From: Bog-473 sp963706555 | GTDB taxonomy: Bacteria > Actinomycetota > Acidimicrobiia > Acidimicrobiales > RAAP-2 | Direction: 5' to 3' | Assembly (NCBI GenBank): GCA_963706555.1 | Contig: OY970164.1 | Coordinates: forward strand, 2,976,001-3,040,000 | DNA: 64,000 bases | Shown here: one piece after another, positions 26,816 through 34,935 of the stretch | Numbering within the stretch: the first letter of the stretch is position 1 | Layout: the number at the start of each line of letters is the position of its first letter | Program-made: the position numbers and the translations under genes | Notes under the pieces: generated by a model | Database searches by the model: none | The model's input: only the letters and a program-made list of their open reading frames with translations | Told to the model about the DNA's origin: nothing

Positions 26816-27646
26816 ATGCAGATCGAGACGGGTACCGAGACCGTCCTGGCCGAGGTCGCCGACGGTGTGGGCATCATCACGCTCAATCGACCGGAGCGCC
26901 GGAATGCCCTGCACTACGAGATTCTCGAGACGGTGCCCCGACTGCTCGACCGCTTCGCCGAAGACCCGGCCGTCGGGTGCATCATGGTCACCGGAGCGGG
27001 TCGGTCCTTCTGCTCGGGTGGCGACGTGGGCGGGGGTACGTTCCGGCGACCCGCACCGGACGACACGCCCCCGCAGAAGACGACGGCCAAGGAACAAGGC
27101 CAGATACTGGCGGAAGACGCACGCATGATCCGGATGCTCTTCGAATGTCCAAAGATCACGCTTGCCGCGCTGCCGGGTGCCGCAGTCGGCGCCGGCATGA
27201 GCCTGGCACTGGCGGCGGATCTCCGCGTCGCCGGGAGTTCGGCGACGCTCATCGGCGGTTGGGGGCGACTGGGATTCAGCGGCGACTTCGGGGGCCCCTG
27301 GCTGCTGACCCGCTTGGTCGGTCCCACGCGCGCCCTGGAATTCCTGATTGAGAACACGGTCATCGATGCCGATCGGGCGCACTCACTCGGGCTGTTCAAC
27401 GTCGTCGTTCCTGATGAAGAATTGCGCTCGGCCGCACTGGCCTGGGCGATCCGGATCGCCGACGGGCCCCGGACCGCCCACCGCTACTTCAAGGAGAACG
27501 TGCGGGAGGCCGAACACCTCTCCCTGTCCGAAGCCCTCCCGCTCGAGGGTGAGCGCATGGCGCTATCGGCGGGCACCGACGACCATCGCCGGGCCCTCAA
27601 GCGTTGGATGAAGGAAGCGGCGGCCAAGCGCGCGGCCCGCTCCTGA
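26816..27646 (+). CDS. Enoyl-CoA hydratase/isomerase family protein, PaaG-like active site
   Basis: 276-residue crotonase. The oxyanion-hole segments GRSFCSGGDVGG and LPGAAVGAGMSLALAAD are present. Both glutamates of true enoyl-CoA hydratases are missing: the GGGCE position reads GAGMS and the PE position reads GGWG. The GDFGGPWLLTRLVG segment instead carries an aspartate where PaaG-type ring-opening or double-bond isomerases have their catalytic Asp. An isomerase rather than hydratase role is therefore likelier. ATG 26816 is preceded by AAAGGAGAG. It may share operator site B with the MaoC-like gene. Confidence 0.85.
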   Translation: MQIETGTETVLAEVADGVGIITLNRPERRNALHYEILETVPRLLDRFAEDPAVGCIMVTGAGRSFCSGGDVGGGTFRRPAPDDTPPQKTTAKEQGQILAEDARMIRMLFECPKITLAALPGAAVGAGMSLALAADLRVAGSSATLIGGWGRLGFSGDFGGPWLLTRLVGPTRALEFLIENTVIDADRAHSLGLFNVVVPDEELRSAALAWAIRIADGPRTAHRYFKENVREAEHLSLSEALPLEGERMALSAGTDDHRRALKRWMKEAAAKRAARS

Positions 27647-27665
27647 CCTGTGACGGGGAGTCCGT

Positions 27666-28932
27666 TCAGGCCAAGTGCACGGGGAGGCTCTGCAATCCGC
27701 GGAGCGACTGAATCGGCTTGTAGCGAAGCGACTCGCGGGAAACGGCCAACCTCATGTTCGGGAAGCGCTGCATGAGCGAACGCATGGCGATCTGCCCCTC
27801 CATGCGGGCGAGCTGATTGCCGAGGCAGAAGTGCTTGCCGAACGCGAACGTGAGGTGCCGGTTCGGATCCCTTCCGAGGTCGAGCTCGTCGGGGCGGTCG
27901 AAGATCCGCTCGTCACGATTCGCCGAGATGATCATGCCCAGGACCTTGCTTCCCTTGGGGATGGTCGTCCGCTCGACCTCGACATCCTCGAGCGTGATCC
28001 GCGCCGCGCCGCACGGCACGGGAGTGGTGAAGCGCAACAGCTCCTCCACTGCGGAGGCGGTAATGGAGGGGTCCTCTCTCATCCGCGCTGCCTGTTCGGG
28101 ATGCTCGAGCAACGCCAGCGTCGCGCTGCCGATGAGATTGGAGGTCGTGTCGTGACCGGCCAGCATGAGGAGGAAGATCATCGCTGCAACCTCGTCCGGG
28201 CTCAATTTGTCGCCGTCGTCGCTCGCCGCGACCAGGCCTGAGATCATGCCCTGGTCAGGGACCTGGCGTCGCTCATCCGCCATGCGCTCGATCATCGCGA
28301 GCAGCTTGCGCGCCGCGGGGATGGTCCTGATGAACGCGGAGGTACTCCCTCCGCCCACGCCGGCGACGAATCGCGCCGTCAGGGTATGGAATTCGATCGC
28401 GGTCGGACGCCGAAACCCCGAGCATGCGCGAGATGACCGAGAGGGGGAGCGGAATGGCGAAATCGGCCACGAGGTCCACCGTGTCTCGCCCGGAGAGCCC
28501 GCCCAACAATTCGTCGACGATCTGCTCTATGTCCTGGGACATCTCCTGCACCATGCGAGGAGTGAAGGCCTTGTTGACGAGGCGGCGCAACCGGGCATGA
28601 TCAGGATCGTCCTTGTAGACCATGCTGTCCGCGAGGAGACGGAACATGCGAGGAAGATGACGCAGAAGCCACGAGTCGTTCTGTCCCATGGTGTCGCTCG
28701 AGAATCGAACATCGCTGTGGAGCAGCATCACGCCGTCGTAGCGGGTGAGCATGTAGCCCTCTGCGCCGAGGAGCTGTTTCGAGCGTGCACGGGCGACCGG
28801 AGCGGAGTCGCGCAGCCTGGCGTAGGGCGGGAACGGATTCGTGAACATCACTTCGTCGGCGAGATCCGTAACGGTGTCACCGCCAGGCTCGTTGAGGATC
28901 GTCAAGGCCCACGCCGCCGGCACACGTTCCAT
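27666..28932 (-). pseudogene. Cytochrome P450, single-base frameshift in the middle
   Basis: The N-terminal part reads from ATG 28932 to about 28400 (through LGVSASDRDR) and the rest continues in another frame from about 28390 (FHTLTARFVAGVGGG) to 27666. The total of 1267 nt is 3x422+1, so one extra base (or two missing) would restore a normal 421-residue P450. The C-terminal part has the I-helix LAGHDTTSN, ExxR in EELLRF, and the heme-ligand loop FAFGKHFCLGNQLARME. Both halves look well conserved, so either recent decay or a sequence error is possible. Downstream of the crotonase at 29001; motif site C lies 39 nt upstream. Confidence 0.85.
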
Positions 28933-28970
28933 GCGGTCATGGCGCCCCCTCAGGTCGTCGGCACAAACGA

Positions 28971-28985
28971 TAGTTGAGGATACTC
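28971..28985 (-). promoter_or_regulatory. GAGTAYCC motif site C
   Basis: On the minus strand GAGTATCCTCAACTA, in the 68-bp gap between the crotonase stop and the P450 start. TATCCT inside it (28982-28977) could be the -10 of a separate P450 promoter with a leader of about 38 nt and an AGGGGG ribosome-binding site. Confidence 0.55.
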
Positions 28986-29000
28986 TAATACGGATCGCGT

Positions 29001-29786
29001 TCAGCGGTAGGTGGGGCGGTCCTTCCGCTCGGGACGGGTGGACCCGCGGTCCCCGTACGTGTTCCCGATGTGGGTGTACGCCATGCCGTTCTGCAGCGCA
29101 GCGGCACGCGTCATGTCGAGCGACTCCCAAATGGCCCGCACCGTCCCCTGGATGGACCGGGGGTTCCGCGCCGCGATGGATGCCGCGATCTGGTGGGCAC
29201 GGGAGCGGAGCTCTGCGCGAGGCACGACCTCGGTGACCAGGCCGAGGCGCAGGGCCGTGGCGGCGGTGATCCGCTCCTCGCTTCCCATGAGGGCCCATCG
29301 CAGGACATCGCCCAGCGGCATGCCGCGATGCAGCATCCCGATCGGCTCGAGGGAGGAGACGATTCCCATCGTTGCGTGGGGGTCGAAGAATTCGGCGTCG
29401 TCGGCGGCGATGATGATGTCGGCCTCGTTCAGGAAATACTGGGCCCCACCCGCTGCGATCCCGTGCACAGCGGTCACCACGGGCTTCCAGCACCGGTGAT
29501 GTGACTTGGGCGAGAGAGTGACTCCGGGATCGAAGGTGTTCCACACGTTCGATCGGAAGAACCATGACGTCGCGCCCCTGACGTCGGCACCCGCGCAGAA
29601 CGCGCGCTGCCCGTTTGCCTGCACGACGGCTGCATGCACAGCGTCGTCCTCTCGGATGGTCTCCCAGGCCCACGAGACCTCGGCTGCCATCTGATCGTTC
29701 CACGAGTTCAACGCGTCCGGACGGTTGAGCGTGATGGTGGCGACGTGGTCGTCACCCAGGTCGTACTCGATCGCTTCGAGGTCCAT
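29001..29786 (-). CDS. Enoyl-CoA hydratase/isomerase family protein
   Basis: 261-residue crotonase. It has the CoA-binding QRAFCAGADVRGA segment and oxyanion-hole HGIAAGGAQYF. The two classical glutamates are replaced (GGAQY and FFDPHATMG), so water addition by the usual mechanism is doubtful; this FDPHxxxG type is frequent among uncharacterised actinobacterial crotonases. ATG 29786 is chosen over TTG 29798 because the -10 box TACTCT (29805-29800) abuts that TTG. It gives a short leader of about 6 nt. Shares its promoter region with the divergent regulator at 29853. Confidence 0.85.
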   Translation of the reverse strand: MDLEAIEYDLGDDHVATITLNRPDALNSWNDQMAAEVSWAWETIREDDAVHAAVVQANGQRAFCAGADVRGATSWFFRSNVWNTFDPGVTLSPKSHHRCWKPVVTAVHGIAAGGAQYFLNEADIIIAADDAEFFDPHATMGIVSSLEPIGMLHRGMPLGDVLRWALMGSEERITAATALRLGLVTEVVPRAELRSRAHQIAASIAARNPRSIQGTVRAIWESLDMTRAAALQNGMAYTHIGNTYGDRGSTRPERKDRPTYR

Positions 29787-29800
29787 GGCTCGGAACAATA

Positions 29801-29815
29801 GAGTATCCCGAACAG
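29801..29815 (+). promoter_or_regulatory. GAGTAYCC motif site D
   Basis: GAGTATCCCGAACAG, between the crotonase (-) and the double GntR regulator (+). On the minus strand the motif contains TACTCT, the likely -10 of the crotonase gene, 13 nt before its ATG. Confidence 0.6.
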
Positions 29816-29837
29816 GCGAACACGAACGAGAACGCTC

Positions 29838-29852
29838 GGGTACCCTGAACCG
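29838..29852 (+). promoter_or_regulatory. GAGTAYCC motif site E with -10 box, leaderless start of the regulator
   Basis: GGGTACCCTGAACCG directly before ATG 29853. GGGTACCC is a perfect 8-bp palindrome; TACCCT (29841-29846) is a -10 box 6 nt from the ATG. This places an operator-like site over the regulator's own promoter and fits autoregulation. Confidence 0.6.
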
Positions 29853-31301
29853 ATGACAGCACCTTCGAGGTTGGGGTCGCCCGGCACATCAGCCGCAGCC
29901 CCACGCCCCTCGGAGGGGACCGGCTCCAAACTGGCGACGACCGTGTCGCGCCACATCGTCACCGATGTCATCGAGCGTGGCTGGCCCGTCGGCGAGGTGT
30001 TGGGGTCGGAGTCCGAGCTCATCGAGCGCTACGGCGTCAGCCGGGCGGTGTTCCGTGAAGCCGTCCGGTTGGTGGAGAACCAGCAGGTGGCGCGCATGCG
30101 CCGGGGGCCAGGCGGTGGGCTCGTGGTCACCGAGCCGACGGTGGATGCCATCATCGATGCGGCGGTGCTCTACCTCCACCGGGTGGGCGCGACGCTCGAC
30201 GAGGTCTTCGAAGCGCGCCTTGTCCTCGAGGAGATCGTGACGGAGCTCGCCACGGTACGTCTCGACGAGGCCGGCGTCACGAAGCTCCGCCGGCTGGTCG
30301 AGGATGAAGCCAGCGGTGAGGTCAGGGATCACCGGGCCCTCCATGCCATGTTGGCCTCCATCTCGGGCAACCCGGCCCTGGAGTTGTTCGTCGACATCCT
30401 CAACCGTGTCCCCTTGCTGTACTTCCGCGATCGCTCGGTCTTCGCCCCGACGACCTTGTCGGCGTCACGGCACGCCCACGCACGCATCGCGGCCGCGGTC
30501 ACGGCGGGGGACGGGGGATTGGCCCGACACCGGATGCGCAAGCACCTCGAAGCCGAAGCCGACTACCTGCGCAGTCGTCGCTGGTCGCAGCAACTCCTTC
30601 CCGACACAGTCAGCCTCGGAGGCGCGTCGACGAACAAACGGGCCGAAGATGTTGCCCGCTCCATCATCGGCGACGTCATCGTGGAGGAACTGCCCGTCGG
30701 GTATCTCCTGGGCTCCGAGGGTGAGCTCATCGATCGCTACGGCGTGAGCCGGGCGGTGTTCCGTGAAGCGGTCCGGTTGCTCGAGCACCATCGGATCGCC
30801 GCCATGCGCCGTGGCCCAGGTGGAGGCTTGTTCGTAACGGCCCCGAGCTCCGAAGCAGTGACCGACGTGGTTGCCGTATTCCTGGCCTGCCGGGGGATGC
30901 AGGTGGCTGATCTGGCGGACCTTCGCATGCGCCTCGAACTCGTCCTCATCGACCTCGCGGCGCGGCGCATCGATCCCGAAGGCGCGGACCGGTTGCTGCA
31001 GGCGCTTGCCCGCGAGAAGAACCCGACGGATGCCGAATTCGCAGATGCAGCCAACGACCTCCACGGCGTGATCGCCGCGCTCAGCGGGAACCGTGCCCTC
31101 GAACTGGTCGCGTTGGTGCTGATTCGGCTGACCCGCTTGCATCAGATCGACCGGCTGTCCGATGCCGTCCGGCGCAAGGTGGCCGACGAGGTTCCTCGCA
31201 CGCACCAGGGCATCGCCGCGGCGATCATCGACGGTGACGGCGAGCTCGCCCGGCACCGCCTGCGGCGCCATTTGGAGGTGTTGGCCAAGTACCTCCGCTG
31301 A
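29853..31301 (+). CDS. Tandemly duplicated GntR-family (FCD/FadR-type) transcriptional regulator
   Basis: 482 residues containing two complete FCD-type regulators in one chain. First copy: winged helix at about 27-95 with recognition helix GVSRAVFREAVRL, ligand domain about 105-240. Second copy: winged helix about 264-330 with the identical recognition helix, ligand domain about 340-480. The HTH halves are far more alike than the ligand domains, as expected if DNA target stays fixed and ligand sites diverge. Each FCD half keeps histidines at ligand positions (H160/H164 and H207; H404 and H451). No extra upstream start: a -10 box is 6 nt before ATG. Probably represses the neighbouring acyl-CoA genes. 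Confidence 0.9.
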   Translation: MTAPSRLGSPGTSAAAPRPSEGTGSKLATTVSRHIVTDVIERGWPVGEVLGSESELIERYGVSRAVFREAVRLVENQQVARMRRGPGGGLVVTEPTVDAIIDAAVLYLHRVGATLDEVFEARLVLEEIVTELATVRLDEAGVTKLRRLVEDEASGEVRDHRALHAMLASISGNPALELFVDILNRVPLLYFRDRSVFAPTTLSASRHAHARIAAAVTAGDGGLARHRMRKHLEAEADYLRSRRWSQQLLPDTVSLGGASTNKRAEDVARSIIGDVIVEELPVGYLLGSEGELIDRYGVSRAVFREAVRLLEHHRIAAMRRGPGGGLFVTAPSSEAVTDVVAVFLACRGMQVADLADLRMRLELVLIDLAARRIDPEGADRLLQALAREKNPTDAEFADAANDLHGVIAALSGNRALELVALVLIRLTRLHQIDRLSDAVRRKVADEVPRTHQGIAAAIIDGDGELARHRLRRHLEVLAKYLR

Positions 31302-31313
31302 CGGCAAGAGACC

Positions 31314-31328
31314 CTATTGGGTATACTC
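31314..31328 (-). promoter_or_regulatory. GAGTAYCC motif site F over a TATACT -10 box
   Basis: Minus strand reads GAGTATACCCAATAG. On the plus strand TATACT (31322-31327) is a near-consensus -10, ending 7 nt before GTG 31335, so the acyl-CoA synthetase is probably leaderless and the site covers its promoter. Confidence 0.6.
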
Positions 31329-31334
31329 ATCTCC

Positions 31335-32933
31335 GTGGAGGGCGACGACAACCCCTGGCAGCAGCGGCTCGGTGTGTGGTGGATCGCGGAGGATCACCCC
31401 GATCAGATCGCCATCTTCGACGCGCCGGGCGGCGCCCGCCTGACCTTCGCCGAACTCGCGGGGCGGGCCCATCAGTTGGTCCGCGGCCTCCGTGGCATGG
31501 GCCTCGAGCGGGGCGACGTGATCGTCCTGGTCGTGCCGAACGGCCTCGATATCGTCATCTGGCAGCTCGCAACGCAGGAGAGTGGGCTCCGCTACATCAC
31601 GTTGACGCCGGCACTCACCGGTCCTGAGCTGGGCGACATCATCGCCCACGCCGAAGCGCGCATGGTCGTCGTGCATCGTGACCACAGCGAGCATTTCCAG
31701 GCCGTGCTCTCGACGCTGCCGGTCGAGCACAAGGTTGTGATCGGCGGACCGGCCCGGGGATTCGTGCGGCAGGAAGAGATCATCGACGGTCACCCGGTGA
31801 CGCCTCCGGCGGACCGGTGCCTCGGAGGTGTCATCTCCTACTCCTCCGGTACGACGGGGCGCCCGAAGGCGGTCCATCGGCGACTCCCCGACATCGATCC
31901 ATGGGACGCGGCCGACGCGTCGAAGAGATTCGGGCAAGCGTTCCGATTCCGACCCTTCGTGGGTGCGCACCTGGTCTCGGCAGGGATGCACCATGGCGGC
32001 TGTCAAGGGTTCTATCAGGGGGCGCTCAATGTCGGCCAGGGTCTGGTCATCATGGAGAAGTTCGACGCCGAGGGTGCCCTGGCCCGGATCGATGAGCACC
32101 GGGTGTCAACGGCCTACATGGTGCCGACGCAATTCGTGCGAATGTTGCGACTCCCTCAGGACACACGGGATCGCTACGACCATTCGAGCCTCGAAACCGT
32201 GGTGCATTCCGCGGCGCCGTGTCCCTTTGAGATCAAGAAGCGCATGTTGGAGTGGTGGGGCCCGGTCATTTGGGAGACCTATGGAGGGATCGAGGGCGCG
32301 GCGACGATCGCCAAACCGCATCGATGGCTGGAGAAGCCGGGCACCGTGGGCCGGGCGATTCGGGGCGTCACACTGCGCATACTCGACGACGAAGGCAAGG
32401 AGCTTCCCGCAGGCGAGGTCGGTCACATCTATCTCGATGCCAAGGGGTCGGCCTTCGAATACAAGGGGGAGCCCGATCTGACTCGTTCGGTGCACCGTGG
32501 CACCGCCTTCACCATCGGGGACATGGGCTACCTGGACGCAGACGGGTACCTCTTCGTCTGTGACCGGGCCAAGGATCTCATCATCAGCGGTGGGGTCAAC
32601 ATCTATCCGGCCGAGATCGAAGGTGTGCTCGCGGCACACCCCCGGGTGGGGGATGTGGCCGTCATCGGCGTGCCCGACGAGGAGTGGGGCGAACAGGTGA
32701 AGGCCGTTGTCGAGCTCAACGGTGACACTCCTCCCACGCCCGAATTGGCGGATGAGCTGTTGGCCTGGTGCGCGGCGCGCCTCGCCTCCTACAAGCGACC
32801 CCGATCGATCGACTTCAGGGACCAACTGCCGCGGACCGACGGAGGGAAACTCTCCAAGCGTGCGCTCCGCGACGACTACCGGGTCAGCGCTGATGGAAGC
32901 GTGGAGGCCTCCCTCCCTACGACGCGGAGTTGA
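31335..32933 (+). CDS. AMP-dependent acyl-CoA synthetase
   Basis: 532-residue adenylate-forming enzyme with nucleotide loop SYSSGTTGRPKAVHR at about 166-180, a hinge KDLIISGGVNIYPAEIEG and terminal lysine region TDGGKLSKRALR. It converts an unidentified carboxylic acid to acyl-CoA. GTG 31335 is chosen because the upstream in-frame TTG overlaps a TATACT -10 box, making a leaderless transcript likely. Lies 33 nt after the double GntR gene but with its own promoter and motif site. Its end overlaps the convergent decarboxylase-like gene by 17 nt. Confidence 0.9.
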   Translation: MEGDDNPWQQRLGVWWIAEDHPDQIAIFDAPGGARLTFAELAGRAHQLVRGLRGMGLERGDVIVLVVPNGLDIVIWQLATQESGLRYITLTPALTGPELGDIIAHAEARMVVVHRDHSEHFQAVLSTLPVEHKVVIGGPARGFVRQEEIIDGHPVTPPADRCLGGVISYSSGTTGRPKAVHRRLPDIDPWDAADASKRFGQAFRFRPFVGAHLVSAGMHHGGCQGFYQGALNVGQGLVIMEKFDAEGALARIDEHRVSTAYMVPTQFVRMLRLPQDTRDRYDHSSLETVVHSAAPCPFEIKKRMLEWWGPVIWETYGGIEGAATIAKPHRWLEKPGTVGRAIRGVTLRILDDEGKELPAGEVGHIYLDAKGSAFEYKGEPDLTRSVHRGTAFTIGDMGYLDADGYLFVCDRAKDLIISGGVNIYPAEIEGVLAAHPRVGDVAVIGVPDEEWGEQVKAVVELNGDTPPTPELADELLAWCAARLASYKRPRSIDFRDQLPRTDGGKLSKRALRDDYRVSADGSVEASLPTTRS

Positions 32934-33675
32934 CCCGCTCCGTCCCTTCCGACGCCGGGATGTCGGGATTGCAGACGTACCGCACGGCGCCGATATCGAC
33001 GGTGCAGGCCGCAAAGCTCGCCGAGATCGGCTCCGTGGGGACGAGCCGGTCATTTCCCCATGCCCCGGGATGGAACGTCGAGAGCTCGGGGCGCCCGCGG
33101 TCGGCCCGGCGAAATTCGTACTCGGTGTCGACCTGCACGAGCCGCGGCCGCACGCCCTCTGCATCCTCGACGCGCGCCAGGTGCATGCCCGGAGGGTATT
33201 GGACATCGTGGCCCGTGATGGGCTGGGGGTCGACCAATGCGACCTCGAGGATCGGGCGCCGGTCCACGACCACGCTGCACTCGACCCGATCGTGGAAGCG
33301 GCGAAGGTGGATGCCGCCGGGGTGGGACCGGTAGCCCCAGGACGTGGAGAGCACCTCGGCCACGGCCGGATTGTCGCAGAAGGCAGACACCAGGAAGGCC
33401 CGCGGACGGACACCTGCCCGAGCGCTCAAGCGGAGCTGGACAAGGGAGAATGGGCCGAATGCGCTTTCACGCGCCCGATAGGCCAAGAAGGTGATGACGG
33501 GCGGTATGGTCGGATTGAGGGCGGGCGGCAGGAGCGATTCGAGGTCCGCGAACCCGATCTCGTAGAGGACCTGCAGAATGTCGACATCGTCGAAATGCAG
33601 TTCCTGATCGCCCATCGTCACGGTCGGCGCATCTTCCAACAGCGAGCGAATGTCGAGTGATCCTGCCAGCGGCAT
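32917..33675 (-). CDS. Acetoacetate decarboxylase-like (ADC superfamily) protein
   Basis: 252-residue protein with the pattern of the ADC fold: PPVITFLAYRARESAFGPF, a long run of beta-strands, and a C-terminal VRYVCNPDIP. The Schiff-base lysine of true acetoacetate decarboxylases is not evident, so the activity may be another decarboxylation, aldol or hydratase reaction known for ADC-like proteins. ATG 33675 overlaps the upstream LLM stop (TGATG), so both come from one message under the palindrome at 34810. Confidence 0.65.
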   Translation of the reverse strand: MPLAGSLDIRSLLEDAPTVTMGDQELHFDDVDILQVLYEIGFADLESLLPPALNPTIPPVITFLAYRARESAFGPFSLVQLRLSARAGVRPRAFLVSAFCDNPAVAEVLSTSWGYRSHPGGIHLRRFHDRVECSVVVDRRPILEVALVDPQPITGHDVQYPPGMHLARVEDAEGVRPRLVQVDTEYEFRRADRGRPELSTFHPGAWGNDRLVPTEPISASFAACTVDIGAVRYVCNPDIPASEGTERVNSAS

Positions 33676-34787
33676 CAGCGCACCCCCGCGGTGAGCGGCT
33701 CGCTCTTTGGCGCAACCTTGAACTGCGGCATGACCTCCTCGGCGAACAAACGCATGCTGTCGAGCACGTACTGCTGCGGGACCACTTCCATGAACTGATG
33801 GATGAAATTGATGCCGTCGAAACCGACGGCCTCCCATTGGCGAATGGCCGCCGCGACATCGTCCGGCGTGCCCATCGTCACACCTTTAAAGGACTTTGCC
33901 GCGTCGCCCGGGCTCCCGGACTCCCGCCGCAACGCGGGTAACAATCCAGCAGAAGGGTACGAGTGTGTCGGAAGCACCTCTTTGGCGGACAACAGCTGCG
34001 ACGCCATGTAGCTGAACATGCTCGCCACCTTCAGGCCACAACGGCGCGCGTGATCGCCATCCTCGGCGCACGAGAGGAAATTGACCGTATGGACCTTGTT
34101 GTTGACGAAGGCGCCGACGGGATCGCAGTTCTCGATGCGGGCCCGGTAGGAATTCACCTTCTTCTCGGACTCGGAGAACCCGCCCGGCTGCAGACCCAGA
34201 CAGCCAAGACCGCGATCCGCCGCATCGATCTCCGTGCCGGGCGAAGTGACGGCAACCCACATCGGAGGGTGCGGTTTCTGGATCGGCTTGGGCAATATGG
34301 CCCTCTCCGGCATGGAGAAGGCCCGCCCTTCCCAGCTGAATCGCTCCTGCATCCACATTTTGGGGAGGACCCGGACGAATTCATCCCATGTCTTCTTCGT
34401 CTCATCGGGATCAGCGCGAAACCCTCCAAGTTCGGTCCATGTGGCGGACCGGCCCGTTCCCATCTCGAGCCGGCCGCCGGAGAGTATGTCGAGGACGGCA
34501 GCCCGCTCGGCCACCCGGATGGGGCTCTGGTACTGGGGCACGCAAGGGACGACTCCGTGCCCGATCCGGATGCGCGATGTCTGCATGGCGCAGGCGGTCA
34601 GGAAGAGGTCAGGCGCCGAACAGTGCGAGTACTCCTCCAAGAAGTGGTGTTCGACCGCCCACACGTAGTCGAACCCCAGTTCGTCGGCCAATCGGACCTG
34701 CTCCAGCGCGTTGGCGTACACCTGCCTCTCGGATTCCGGTGTCCACGGGCGGGGAACCGACAGTTCCATGAATATGCCGAATTCCAC
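33675..34787 (-). CDS. LLM class flavin-dependent oxidoreductase (luciferase-like)
   Basis: 370-residue luciferase-like protein with MEFGIFMELSVPRP start, VWAVEHHFLEEYS (family HHF segment) and RIGHGVVPCVPQYQ. The length and EHHF pattern suit two-component FMNH2-dependent monooxygenases as well as F420 enzymes; no flavin reductase partner is seen nearby. GTG 34787 is the only start that gives the full first strand and has GGGGGC upstream. Divergent from the TetR gene at 34936, with a shared operator-like palindrome. Confidence 0.88.
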   Translation of the reverse strand: MEFGIFMELSVPRPWTPESERQVYANALEQVRLADELGFDYVWAVEHHFLEEYSHCSAPDLFLTACAMQTSRIRIGHGVVPCVPQYQSPIRVAERAAVLDILSGGRLEMGTGRSATWTELGGFRADPDETKKTWDEFVRVLPKMWMQERFSWEGRAFSMPERAILPKPIQKPHPPMWVAVTSPGTEIDAADRGLGCLGLQPGGFSESEKKVNSYRARIENCDPVGAFVNNKVHTVNFLSCAEDGDHARRCGLKVASMFSYMASQLLSAKEVLPTHSYPSAGLLPALRRESGSPGDAAKSFKGVTMGTPDDVAAAIRQWEAVGFDGINFIHQFMEVVPQQYVLDSMRLFAEEVMPQFKVAPKSEPLTAGVR

Positions 34788-34809
34788 GGTCAGCCCCCTT
34801 GTAGATTTG

Positions 34810-34829
34810 TTAGTCCAGACTAAAATATA
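34810..34829. promoter_or_regulatory. Palindromic operator TTAGTC-CA-GACTAA with overlapping -10 boxes
   Basis: Perfect 6-bp inverted repeat at 34810-34823 between an LLM gene (-) and a TetR gene (+). TATATT (34829-34824, minus strand) adjoins it as -10 for the LLM gene; TAAAAT (34821-34826, plus strand) overlaps it as -10 for the TetR operon. Size and position are typical of a TetR operator controlling both directions. Confidence 0.6.
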
Positions 34830-34935
34830 GGCCTATGCCGCGGAAGAATCAACGCCGGTCTCCGCATAATCGTTACTGAGTGATAACTTTTTGGTGCTGA
34901 CCGATGGGCCGGAGGCGGAGGGGAGGGGCTGAGGA

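Noticed and set aside
29787..29798. TTG 29798 as start of the crotonase gene
   Set aside because: It lies 1 nt after the likely -10 box, so it could not be within the transcript; ATG 29786 fits.
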